Positions 1 through 8,108 of a stretch of 64,000 nt of DNA are shown here, piece after piece (position 1 is the stretch's first letter; each line of letters opens with the position of its first letter). The DNA lies in contig OY969558.1 in assembly GCA_963701065.1 (NCBI GenBank), positions 992,001-1,056,000 of the forward strand, written 5' to 3'. This DNA comes from Aquirickettsiella gammari (GTDB taxonomy: Bacteria; Pseudomonadota; Gammaproteobacteria; Diplorickettsiales; Diplorickettsiaceae). Both the position numbers and the translations under genes were made by a program. The notes beneath the pieces were generated by a model. That model was not told where the DNA came from. It worked only from the letters and a program-made list of their open reading frames with translations, and made no database searches.

Positions 1-228
1 GCGTAAATGAGGATGCTTCAGTTGTAAGGCAGGCCAATATTTATCCTCTTTATTGAGTGCTACAATACACTTTTTAAATTTTTCATAGCTCAGTAAAGTA
101 GTTAAGGTATATTCAATTATTTTTTTGCCTCTAAGTGATAGGTATTGCTTAGGCGTATCAGTTTGCATACGCGTCCCAGTGCCTGCCGCAGGCACTATCA
201 CAAAATAATTAACAGTTGAATGTTTCAT
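1..228 (-). CDS. ispD: 2-C-methyl-D-erythritol 4-phosphate cytidylyltransferase, N-terminal part (cut by window edge)
   Basis: The minus-strand frame begins with ATG at 228 and stays open to base 1, giving the first 76 residues. It reads MKHSTVNYFVIVPAAGTGTR and then a PKQYL motif, the CTP-binding glycine-rich loop of IspD. R20 and K27 fall at the positions of the two catalytic basic residues of E. coli IspD. The enzyme makes CDP-ME in the non-mevalonate isoprenoid pathway in the cytoplasm. The next pathway enzyme but one, IspF, lies 18 kb away here, although in many gammaproteobacteria ispD and ispF are adjacent. The gene is divergent from cysQ, with 116 bp between the starts. The C-terminus is outside the window. 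Confidence 0.9.
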   Translation of the reverse strand, partial: MKHSTVNYFVIVPAAGTGTRMQTDTPKQYLSLRGKKIIEYTLTTLLSYEKFKKCIVALNKEDKYWPALQLKHPHLR

Positions 229-344
229 TTAACTTATCGATATATGTTTGTCATAGTTTGTCTATGCCTACTACCTGATAGGAAGTATATCCCGCTATTT
301 TTAAAATTTTCGCATTTTTATTAACAAGCGGTATACTGCAGCTT

Positions 345-1145
345 ATGAGTTTTTTACTTAGCGATGTAGTATCTCTTGCCAAACGAGCCGGGAACCAGGT
401 CCTTACTATTTACCGCAGTGGTTTTACTGTTGAATTTAAAGCGGATAAATCCCCGCTAACGGCTGCTGATTTAGCCTCCCATTATTGTATTTGTCAAGGA
501 TTACAGCGCTTAACACCTGATTTACCGATTATTTCAGAAGAATCAACGCCTATTTCTTTTCAAGAACGTCGATTATGGCCACGGTACTGGCTGATTGACC
601 CTTTGGATGGAACCAAAGAATTTTTGAAAAAAAATGATGAATTTACCATTAATATTGCGTTAATTGATCAACATAAACCAATTTTGGGGGTTATTTTTGC
701 CCCAGCGTTGGATGTTTGTTATCTTGCTGAAAATACCAAAGGAGCTTTCAAGCAAATAGCACAAAACCGTCCACAACCATTGCATAGCCGTGCTTGGGAA
801 GAAGGTTCCACTATAACAGCGGCGGTCAGCCGTCGACATGGAATGAATGCGTTAAAAATTTTTTTAGCTCAATTTGAGCACTTAAATTTATTGCATTGTG
901 GAAGCGCTTTAAAGTTTTGTTTTCTAGCAGAAGGTCTTGCGGATATTTATCCGCGTTTTTCACCTACATTTGAATGGGACACAGCAGCTGGCCAGTGCAT
1001 TCTTGAGCAAGCAGGGGGAGCAATTATTGATTATAAAGGCAAGCCATTACGCTATAATATGTCGTCTTCTTTACAAAAGATAGCTTTTTTAGCAGTAGCC
1101 GATAAATCCCACTGTTGGTTAAATTATTTAAAGGCATCGATCTGA
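345..1145 (+). CDS. cysQ: 3'(2'),5'-bisphosphate nucleotidase CysQ
   Basis: A 266-residue protein of the inositol monophosphatase superfamily. The metal-binding signatures are visible: E65-E66, the DPLDGTKEF block (residues 85-93) and a C-terminal WDTAAG block. The DPLDGTKEF form is typical of CysQ, which hydrolyses 3'-phosphoadenosine 5'-phosphate to AMP and so clears the by-product of PAPS use. The length fits the family (about 246-270 residues). It starts at ATG 345 and is followed 31 bp later by mdh, so the two may be co-transcribed. No sulfate-assimilation genes are nearby, so a role in clearing PAP made during acyl carrier protein maturation is plausible (inference). Confidence 0.9.
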   Translation: MSFLLSDVVSLAKRAGNQVLTIYRSGFTVEFKADKSPLTAADLASHYCICQGLQRLTPDLPIISEESTPISFQERRLWPRYWLIDPLDGTKEFLKKNDEFTINIALIDQHKPILGVIFAPALDVCYLAENTKGAFKQIAQNRPQPLHSRAWEEGSTITAAVSRRHGMNALKIFLAQFEHLNLLHCGSALKFCFLAEGLADIYPRFSPTFEWDTAAGQCILEQAGGAIIDYKGKPLRYNMSSSLQKIAFLAVADKSHCWLNYLKASI

Positions 1146-1176
1146 GAAATAAAATATTAGTTTTATAGGAATATAT

Positions 1177-2169
1177 ATGCAAAAAAAACCAATTAGAATA
1201 GCTGTAACGGGCGCCGCTGGCCAAATAGGCTATGCTTTATTATTTCGTATTGCCTCAGGTCAAATGTTTGGACCTGAACAACCTGTAATACTCCATTTAT
1301 TAGAGTTAGAGAGAAGTCTTTTGGCATTGCATGGAATCGCCATGGAGCTTGATGACTGTGCGTTCCCATTATTACAAGGGATTGTTTGTACAAGCCAGCT
1401 TAATGAAGCGATGAAGAATATTAATTGGGCTATTTTAGTAGGTTCAATGCCACGTAAGGAAGGAATGGAGCGAGCGGATCTTTTAAAAATAAATGGAGGT
1501 ATTTTTGCTCCTCAAGGAAAAGCCATTAATGCCAATGCTGCTGAAGATGTAAAAATATTTGTTGTCGGTAACCCGTGTAATACTAATTGTTTGATTGCAA
1601 TGCATCATGCTCCCGATATTGCAAATAATCGTTTTTTTGCAATGACTTTACTAGATGAGAATCGGGCACGAGTGCAGTTAGCTAAAAAAGCGGGTGTTTC
1701 AGTTGAAGAAGTGACTCAATTGGCCATTTGGGGTAATCACTCATCAACGCAGTACCCTGATTTTTACAATGCCAAGATTGCTAATAAATCGCTTATCGAA
1801 GTCATTACGGATAAAAATTGGCTGGAAAATGATTTTATTCCATTGGTGCAGAAAAGAGGGGCTGCCGTCATTAAGGCAAGAGGTGCTTCATCGGCAGCAT
1901 CCGCTGCGAATGCAGTAATCGGTAGTATTTACCATTTAACACATGATACAAAAAAGGGCGACTATTTTTCAGTGGCCTCTTGTTCTTTGGGTCAATACGG
2001 TATTGATGAGGATTTGATATTTTCCTTTCCAAGCCGAGTAGATAATGGCCAATTTAACACGGTTAATAATATTCAACAATGTGAATTTGGTAAGAAGAAA
2101 ATAGAACTAACCCTAAAAGAATTACGTATAGAAAGGGATGAGATAAAAAAGATGGGTTTAATTAATTAG
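1177..2169 (+). CDS. mdh: Malate dehydrogenase (NAD)
   Basis: A 330-residue lactate/malate dehydrogenase-family protein of the group resembling eukaryotic cytosolic MDH (type 2). It shows the NAD-binding TGAAGQIG loop at residues 11-18, substrate arginines in PRKEGMER (R93, R99) and R163, the D160 partner in LLDENRA, and catalytic H188 in WGNHSS. It interconverts malate and oxaloacetate in the TCA cycle. An AGGAA ribosome site lies just upstream of ATG 1177. The length is normal (about 325-330). It is convergent with ftsK across a 575-bp AT-rich gap. The short aconitase at 37.3-39.3 kb is the other TCA enzyme in the window. Confidence 0.94.
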   Translation: MQKKPIRIAVTGAAGQIGYALLFRIASGQMFGPEQPVILHLLELERSLLALHGIAMELDDCAFPLLQGIVCTSQLNEAMKNINWAILVGSMPRKEGMERADLLKINGGIFAPQGKAINANAAEDVKIFVVGNPCNTNCLIAMHHAPDIANNRFFAMTLLDENRARVQLAKKAGVSVEEVTQLAIWGNHSSTQYPDFYNAKIANKSLIEVITDKNWLENDFIPLVQKRGAAVIKARGASSAASAANAVIGSIYHLTHDTKKGDYFSVASCSLGQYGIDEDLIFSFPSRVDNGQFNTVNNIQQCEFGKKKIELTLKELRIERDEIKKMGLIN

Positions 2170-2364
2170 TTACTTATATCAATTACTAAAAGATTTCCGC
2201 CAGTAGTAACAAGAAACTGTACGGGCATTAGATTTAATTAGAAACATTTATGCCCGCACAGGTGAGTAAATTATTTTTATTTTATTAAGGGCTGATTATT
2301 GTTGGATTTATCCTTAAACAGCTTAATTTTTATTTTTATTCCCTATAATTAATAAAGTTAGATT

Positions 2365-2388
2365 TATTATTTGATCAATCAAATAATA
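2365..2388. repeat. 11-bp perfect inverted repeat with 2-nt centre
   Basis: The sequence TATTATTTGAT, then CA, then ATCAAATAATA forms a near-perfect dyad. The 2-nt centre is too small for a stable RNA hairpin loop, so a protein-binding operator is as likely as a terminator. No gene start is nearby on either strand, so its role is unclear. Confidence 0.4.
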
Positions 2389-2540
2389 TTAGATCTTGAC
2401 CAGTCTCTCTCATACAAGAAAGTAGCGTATAAACTAACATAGAAACGAAGTAGATCAAAATAAAATTTTAAAAAATAATATTGAATTTTTTATTTTTTAA
2501 ATATATATAATTAAACATTAAAAAATTTTTCCAAAATAGA

Positions 2541-2575
2541 CTTATTTATTCTATGCGTAAAACGCATAAAATAAG
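2541..2575. terminator. Two-part hairpin, possible bidirectional terminator
   Basis: An inner stem TATGCGT/ACGCATA (52-58 and 62-68 within the 2500s) with a 3-nt AAA loop sits inside an outer stem CTTATTT/AAATAAG. A 4-nt bulge lies on the left arm. It is in the gap between convergent mdh and ftsK, where termination is expected. It lacks the long T-run of a classical intrinsic terminator, so the call is weak. Confidence 0.35.
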
Positions 2576-2744
2576 TTCTTTGTATAAAGAAACATTTAAA
2601 AAATTATTGGAAAAAAAGACTAAGTTACAGACTAGATTTATAAATAAGTTATAAATTAAAGCGCACTGCGTTTATTATTTCGGGTCAGTATAAAAGTAGA
2701 TATAGTGCTAGCTAGGCTAGAAAAAATATTTTTAATCGGCGAGT

Positions 2745-5096
2745 TTATTCCTTTAATCTGTCGGGTATAAGAATCTCTCGATTTCCATTGCTTTCCATAG
2801 CACTAACCAAACCTGCTTTTTCCATATCTTCCATTAAACGCGCTGCCCGGTTATAACCAATTTTAAGCCGTCGTTGAATACTCGAAATAGAAGCACGGCG
2901 CGTTTCTATAACAATTTGAACAGCTTGGTCATAAAGAGCATCTTTTTCTCCGCAGTTACTATCCGAAAACTCCAAGTCACTTCCTTCATTAAGATTTATT
3001 TTCGTGAGATCAAGCCCATATTCGGGCGTGCCAGATTGTTTTAGTGCGTTTACAACATGATGAACTTCTTGATCTGCAACGAAAGCCCCATGGACTCGAA
3101 TAGGTACCCCCGTTCCAGGTGCTAAATACAACATATCACCATGACCTAACAATTGTTCAGCCCCTTGTTGATCAAGAATAGTCCGTGAATCAATTTTTGA
3201 AGAAACTTGAAATGAGATACGAGTGGGTATATTCGCTTTAATTAATCCCGTTATGACATCAACGGAAGGTCTTTGAGTGGCTAAAATTAAATGTATTCCT
3301 GCTGCACGTGCTTTTTGCGCAATTCTTGCAATGAGTTCTTCAACTTTTTTCCCAACGACCATTATCATATCAGCAAATTCGTCAATCAATACAATAATGT
3401 AAGGAAGGTGCACTAAAGGTTCTGCTTTATCACTTTGCTCAGGACTCCAAAAAGGATTGTAAAGTGTTTGTCCTTTATCGTTTGCTTCTTGTATTTTTTG
3501 ATTATGTCCGGCTAGATTTCGGACTCCTAGATTCGCCATGAGTTTATAACGACGTTCCATTTCTGCAACGCACCAACGTAAAGCATTGGCCGCTTCTTTC
3601 ATATCTGTTACAACGGGGGCTAAAAGATGTGGGATTCCTTCATAAATTGCAAGTTCTAACATCTTAGGATCTATCATAATTAATCTAACTTGCTCAGGTG
3701 TTGTTTTATAGAGAATACTTAACAGCATCGCATTGAGCCCTACGGATTTTCCGGAGCCCGTTGTTCCTGCCACGAGTAGATGTGGCATTTTCCCCAGGTC
3801 AACAATGACTGGGTGACCGGCAATATCCTTACCTAAGGCGAGTGAAAGAGGCGAACGCGCATGTTGATAAGCAGTTGAGCTTAATATTTCACTTAATCGA
3901 ACTATTTCTCGGTGCTTGTTGGGGACTTCTAATCCAATGACAGATTTACCTGGAATTACTTCTACAATACGAACGCTCACGACAGACAAGGAACGCGCTA
4001 GGTCTTTAGCAAGTCCCGTAATACGACTCACTTTAATTCCAGCGGCAGGCTGCATTTCAAAGCGTGTAACAACAGGCCCTGGATGTACCGCTACAACATG
4101 TACTTGTATTCCAAAGTCTTTTAATCGAAGTTCAACGTCCCGAGATAATCGCTCTAATTCCTCACGCGTATATCCTTCTTTACTTAATTTTTCAGGTGGA
4201 TCTAATAAAGTTAATGAAGGCAGAGAGGATCCTGCGAGCGGTTTTTTTCCGGAGGGAAGAGGAAGTGATGTCGTCGATGAACAATAGGGCTTAATCGGAA
4301 GTGGTGGCTGAGGAATCACTTCAGTATCCTGTAAAGATAGGTTTACGCTAGGATTAGATTTAGATAAGGAAGCTCGTTTGTTACTAGGAGTAGTTAGTAT
4401 TAAATTAGATTTACTAACTGTGTTTGTAGCCGGTTTAATTTTTTCAGATGTGCTTTTTTTTATTACATAGACCGAAATTTTCTTTACTTGCTCATAAATT
4501 CTCCCTGGTATTAGTACAATACCACTCGTTATTTTATCGATAATATTTAACCAAGAAAATCCAGTCGCTAGCGTTGTACTGGCTAATAAAAGGGCAAATA
4601 AAAATAAGGTACTGCCTCCGACATTAAATTGCACAATAAAACTTTTTGTAACGATATTCCCTAACTGCCCTCCCGGGGTGTAACCATGGATACTATGTGT
4701 ACTATGGAGTGCCGCAAGCCCACAACCGGCAATGAAAATAGTGATGTAGCCTAAAAGCCTTAAAACTAAAAAAGGGTAATTAGGAGACAGACTAGTGAAA
4801 CGACCCTTAAAACCCTGCCATCCACTGTATAACAATAGTGCTGGAAATAAATAAGCGAGGGAGCCAAAGCTATTAAAAAAGAAATGGGCTAGCAGGTCAC
4901 CTAAGTGGCCTGCTATATTCATAGAGACTTTGGCATGGGTGCTTGGATGATAAGTCCATAAGGCCAATAATAAAAATAGCGCCATGGCTCCGCTAACAAT
5001 AAGTAGGCCTTCAAGTAAGCGTTGTTTAAGACTTAACTGTAAAATCTCTTCATTTCTGTTTCGTTTCAAGAGCGCTCCCCTTACGATGTCTCTCAT
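2745..5096 (-). CDS. ftsK: DNA translocase FtsK
   Basis: A 783-residue divisome-anchored DNA pump that clears chromosome dimers and activates XerCD at dif. The N-terminal ~200 residues carry about four membrane segments. A low-complexity Ser/Pro/Lys linker runs from about 210 to 300, much shorter than in E. coli FtsK. The RecA-like motor follows, with Walker A GTTGSGKS near residue 444 and Walker B IVLIDEFAD near residue 566. The C-terminal winged-helix gamma domain (about 715-775, ISSIQRRLKIGYNRAARLME) is the KOPS-reading and XerD-contact part. Domain order and length are typical of the short-linker FtsK/SpoIIIE family. The gene is divergent from trxB. Confidence 0.95.
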   Translation of the reverse strand: MRDIVRGALLKRNRNEEILQLSLKQRLLEGLLIVSGAMALFLLLALWTYHPSTHAKVSMNIAGHLGDLLAHFFFNSFGSLAYLFPALLLYSGWQGFKGRFTSLSPNYPFLVLRLLGYITIFIAGCGLAALHSTHSIHGYTPGGQLGNIVTKSFIVQFNVGGSTLFLFALLLASTTLATGFSWLNIIDKITSGIVLIPGRIYEQVKKISVYVIKKSTSEKIKPATNTVSKSNLILTTPSNKRASLSKSNPSVNLSLQDTEVIPQPPLPIKPYCSSTTSLPLPSGKKPLAGSSLPSLTLLDPPEKLSKEGYTREELERLSRDVELRLKDFGIQVHVVAVHPGPVVTRFEMQPAAGIKVSRITGLAKDLARSLSVVSVRIVEVIPGKSVIGLEVPNKHREIVRLSEILSSTAYQHARSPLSLALGKDIAGHPVIVDLGKMPHLLVAGTTGSGKSVGLNAMLLSILYKTTPEQVRLIMIDPKMLELAIYEGIPHLLAPVVTDMKEAANALRWCVAEMERRYKLMANLGVRNLAGHNQKIQEANDKGQTLYNPFWSPEQSDKAEPLVHLPYIIVLIDEFADMIMVVGKKVEELIARIAQKARAAGIHLILATQRPSVDVITGLIKANIPTRISFQVSSKIDSRTILDQQGAEQLLGHGDMLYLAPGTGVPIRVHGAFVADQEVHHVVNALKQSGTPEYGLDLTKINLNEGSDLEFSDSNCGEKDALYDQAVQIVIETRRASISSIQRRLKIGYNRAARLMEDMEKAGLVSAMESNGNREILIPDRLKE

Positions 5097-5227
5097 TAAT
5101 ATAAGGTCTTTTAGCCAGCTAATGAGGCTATAGGTACTATTTATGGCGTTATATTGTTATACTTTATTAGCTATTTTGATTATAACAATATTTTTATTAT
5201 CTGGGGTTTTACCCTAAAGTGGGTATT

Positions 5228-6187
5228 ATGAGTATTAAGATACAGAAACATCGACTTATTATTTTAGGTTCTGGGCCTGCAGGTTATACCGCCGCTGTTT
5301 ATGCCGCAAGAGCCAATCTTAAACCGCTTATTATTACTGGATTGCAACAGGGTGGCCAATTAATGACGACTACAGACGTCGATAATTGGCCTGGTGATGT
5401 AGAAGGCTTGCAAGGCCCTGCTTTGATGGAGCGTATGCTCAAGCACGCAGAGCGATTTGAAAGTAAGGTTGTTTTTGACCAAATTAATAAGGTTGATTTA
5501 TCTAAAAGGCCGTTTTGGTTACAAGGAGATGAGAGTGTTTATCACGCGGATGCGCTGATTATTGCCACAGGGGCATCAGCCATGTATTTAGGTCTAGCTT
5601 CCGAGACAGAGTTTATGGGGAAGGGAGTTTCAGCTTGTGCTACTTGTGATGGATTTTTTTATCGCGGACAAAAAGTTGCCGTTGTCGGTGGTGGGAATAC
5701 CGCTGTTGAAGAAGCCTTATATATGGCTAATATTGCAGAACATGTTTTTCTTGTCCATAGACGCGATGCTTTTCGTTCCGAGAAGATTTTAATCGACAAG
5801 TTAATGGCAAAGGTTAAGCTAGGGAAGATTTCATTAGTGTTAGATAGTGTAGTGGATAGCATTTTAGGTGATGAAAAAGGTGTTAATGGCTTAAAAATTA
5901 AAAATGTTAAAACAAATATGCATAGCCAATTGGCGGTGCAAGGTGTTTTCATTGCGATTGGCCATGCGCCTAATACGGATCTATTCAAAGGGCAATTGAA
6001 GATGGAAAATCGGTATATTCTAGTACACAGTGGTAGTCGTGGTTCGGCAACAGCAACCAGTGTAAAAGGAGTTTTTGCGGCAGGTGACGTAGCTGATCCG
6101 GTTTATCGCCAAGCTGTGACCTCTGCTGGGACAGGTTGCATGGCGGCACTCGATGCTGAGAAGTATTTAGATGAGTGTGCTAATTAG
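5228..6187 (+). CDS. trxB: Thioredoxin-disulfide reductase
   Basis: A flavoenzyme that passes electrons from NADPH to thioredoxin in the cytoplasm. The FAD loop GSGPAGYTAA, the redox-active CATC pair near residue 137 and the NADPH loop GGGNTAVEEA are all present, and the C-terminal FAD motif GVFAAGDVADP is intact. I chose ATG 5228 because it gives the N-terminal length usual for TrxB and has AAAGTGGG just upstream. A GTG three codons earlier (5219) is possible. mlaA starts 27 bp downstream, so the two are probably one transcript. trxB is divergent from ftsK, an arrangement seen in other gammaproteobacteria. Confidence 0.95.
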   Translation: MSIKIQKHRLIILGSGPAGYTAAVYAARANLKPLIITGLQQGGQLMTTTDVDNWPGDVEGLQGPALMERMLKHAERFESKVVFDQINKVDLSKRPFWLQGDESVYHADALIIATGASAMYLGLASETEFMGKGVSACATCDGFFYRGQKVAVVGGGNTAVEEALYMANIAEHVFLVHRRDAFRSEKILIDKLMAKVKLGKISLVLDSVVDSILGDEKGVNGLKIKNVKTNMHSQLAVQGVFIAIGHAPNTDLFKGQLKMENRYILVHSGSRGSATATSVKGVFAAGDVADPVYRQAVTSAGTGCMAALDAEKYLDECAN

Positions 6188-6214
6188 AATTATAAATTAA
6201 GATGAGGCGCGTGG

Positions 6215-6937
6215 ATGGGTAACAGATTACTAGGTTTATACCTATTATTGGTTTCATCGTCAGCTTTTGCAATAGATTCTGATAATGACGCCAATAATGA
6301 TCCCTATGAAAACTATAATCGCCATGCCTTTAAGCTCAATCAGACCTTAGATAAAATTTTTTTTAAACCGGTCGCCACAGTCTATAAAACTATTTTGCCT
6401 TGGCCCATTACTAAGGGTATCGGTAATTTTTTTAGTAATTTAGAGCAAGTGCCTACTATTATAAATGATCTATTGCAAGGTGAATTTTATGATGCCACAT
6501 CGGATACTTGGCGTTTATTAATAAATACGACAGTAGGTATTGGCGGTTTGGTTGATGTGGCTAGTAAAATTGATTTACCCTCACACCATCGGGATTTTGG
6601 TTTAACTTTAGCGAAATGGGGATACACCTCATCTGCTTATTTAGTGCTTCCTATTTTAGGTCCCCGTACGGTTCGTGATGCCGTTGCTTGGCCTATTAAT
6701 TACGGGGTTTTTTCTGTTTATCTTTATATAAATGATATAGCATGGCGTAATGGCTTAACGTGGGCAAGCTTCGTTAATGCGCGAGCGCAATTGTTGGATT
6801 TCGACCAAACTATTAAACAGGCTTCGTTTGACCCCTATGTATTTCAACGCAATGCTTATTTGCAGCGAAGGAATTATGTAATTCGTAAGAATAGTAATTT
6901 AGTATCGGATGATGATGATGATGATATTGCAGAATAG
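6215..6937 (+). CDS. mlaA: MlaA/VacJ-family phospholipid-asymmetry protein, without lipobox
   Basis: A 240-residue protein of the MlaA (VacJ) family, which removes misplaced phospholipids from the outer leaflet of the outer membrane. The family pattern DPYENYNRHAFKLNQ follows the signal peptide, and the central GIGGLVDVA and HHRDFGLTLAKWG blocks are conserved. The N-terminus (MGNRLLGLYLLLVSSSAFA, then ID) looks like a type I signal peptide ending in AFA. There is no cysteine where E. coli MlaA has its lipidation site. The C-terminus ends in an acidic run of six Asp encoded by GAT repeats. No other mla genes are in the window. Confidence 0.88.
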   Translation: MGNRLLGLYLLLVSSSAFAIDSDNDANNDPYENYNRHAFKLNQTLDKIFFKPVATVYKTILPWPITKGIGNFFSNLEQVPTIINDLLQGEFYDATSDTWRLLINTTVGIGGLVDVASKIDLPSHHRDFGLTLAKWGYTSSAYLVLPILGPRTVRDAVAWPINYGVFSVYLYINDIAWRNGLTWASFVNARAQLLDFDQTIKQASFDPYVFQRNAYLQRRNYVIRKNSNLVSDDDDDDIAE

Positions 6938-7009
6938 ACTTAAATTATCGTTCTCATTTATTATTTTTGAAGCTAAATAGTTTAACTTTTTAACTTTGGA
7001 GGTTTTGCT

Positions 7010-7489
7010 ATGAAAGAAACAATGAATGTAGGGCTGACCGAGGCCAAAAGAAAGAAAGTAGCGGAAGGCTTGATCAAATTATTAGCGAATAATTACGTAT
7101 TGTACTTAAAAACACATAATTTTCATTGGAATGTAGTGGGCCCTATGTTTCAACCATTGCATAGTGTATTTGAAGCCCAATATATCGACCTGTGGAATGC
7201 AGGTGACAGAATTGCTGAACGCGTACGCGCGCTGGGGTTTTTTGTCCCTGCTAGTTATGCTGATTTTGCAAAATTAAGTAAGATTAAAGAAGCAGTTGGA
7301 ATGCATCCTGTTAAAGCTGAGGAAATGATTAGCCAGCTGGAGCATGATCAAGAGATTATAGTTCGTTTGGCGCGCGAATTATTGCCTGAGACAGAGCAAG
7401 CCGAAGATCAGGTTAGCGTAGACCTGCTTTCAGAACGTATGGAGGTTCATGAGAAGAATGCATGGATGTTACGTAGTTTTCTAGAATAG
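7010..7489 (+). CDS. dps: Dps-family ferritin-like DNA-protection protein
   Basis: A 159-residue ferritin-like protein. The Dps ferroxidase ligands line up as H39 (in HNFHW), H51, E55, D66 and E70 (DRIAERV), so iron oxidation with peroxide is expected. The protein forms dodecamers that store iron and shield DNA under stress. The N-terminal tail is short with a few Lys, so DNA binding is uncertain. A strong GGAGG ribosome site precedes ATG 7010, and the same 14-base leader string recurs before the RRM gene downstream. It appears to be a single-gene unit after mlaA. Confidence 0.93.
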   Translation: MKETMNVGLTEAKRKKVAEGLIKLLANNYVLYLKTHNFHWNVVGPMFQPLHSVFEAQYIDLWNAGDRIAERVRALGFFVPASYADFAKLSKIKEAVGMHPVKAEEMISQLEHDQEIIVRLARELLPETEQAEDQVSVDLLSERMEVHEKNAWMLRSFLE

Positions 7490-7646
7490 AATACTTTTAG
7501 TAACTTGCTAGCCCTACTATATACCCTAGAGGGTAGTCCTGTGTTACTATGAGGACGTTTAGTTTATCTCTGCCACAGCCGGATTAGCAAACGTGTGAAC
7601 GAATGATATCTTGGAGTGGCCTTTTTTAGCCTTTTGGAGGTTTTGC

Positions 7647-8066
7647 GTGAATAAAAGATTGTATGTGGGTGGTTTAAGCTATAGCGTCGATGACGATGGA
7701 CTAAGAGAGCTTTTTACACCTTTTGGGACAGTAAACTTTGTTAAAGTTATTCGGGACTTCCATAGTGGCCGTAGCAAAGGCTTTGGTTTTGTTGAAATGT
7801 CTACACCTGAAGAAGCGAAAGAAGCTATTGAAGCTTTAAATGGCAGTATCCATGAGAGACGTACTATTACGGTCTCCGAAGCTAATCCACCTGATTCTAG
7901 TGCAGGCGGTGGTGCTGGCGGTGGTGGTCGTAGGACTGGCGGTGGCGCTGGTGGCGGCGGTGGACGTCGAACTGGCGGCGGCGGTCGAGGCGGTATGGGT
8001 GGTTCTGGCGGCGGTAATGGCGGTGGTTATCATCGTGGCCGTGAACAACGTGAAGAGCAGTATTAA
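7647..8066 (+). CDS. RRM-domain RNA-binding protein with Gly/Arg-rich tail
   Basis: A 139-residue protein with one RNA recognition motif and a glycine-rich tail. RNP2 is LYVGGL (residues 5-10) and RNP1 is KGFGFVEM (44-51), both with the aromatic residues that stack on RNA. From about residue 89 the tail is mostly Gly with repeated RRTGGG units, ending in HRGREQREEQY. I start it at GTG 7647, which has GGAGG at the right distance; the frame is open upstream to a TTG at 7611, but that start would include the ribosome site in the coding sequence. Such proteins occur in cyanobacteria and some proteobacteria and are often cold- or stress-induced. The RNA target is unknown. Confidence 0.88.
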   Translation: MNKRLYVGGLSYSVDDDGLRELFTPFGTVNFVKVIRDFHSGRSKGFGFVEMSTPEEAKEAIEALNGSIHERRTITVSEANPPDSSAGGGAGGGGRRTGGGAGGGGGRRTGGGGRGGMGGSGGGNGGGYHRGREQREEQY

Positions 8067-8108
8067 GAGGTTTGATGCTTCAGATACTTAAAAGTAGAGC
8101 GTAGTAAG

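Larger units (their letters stand above)
2170..2744. other. 575-bp AT-rich non-coding gap between convergent mdh and ftsK
   Basis: No frame of useful length with a start and a plausible protein is seen on either strand. The stretch is very AT-rich, with long A and T runs around 2455-2530. It contains two clear dyads (2365-2388 and 2541-2575) and a weaker 7-bp pair, CGGGCAT/ATGCCCG, around 2222-2256. None is followed by a strong T-run. Because the flanking genes converge, the gap should hold both terminators. Its size is unusual for this otherwise compact window, so a decayed gene or an unannotated small RNA is possible, but I see no positive evidence for either. Confidence 0.6.

Noticed and set aside
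7836..8091. Frames in other phases over the Gly-rich tail of the RRM gene
   Set aside because: They arise from the repetitive GC-rich codons of the tail and have low-complexity products and no ribosome site.
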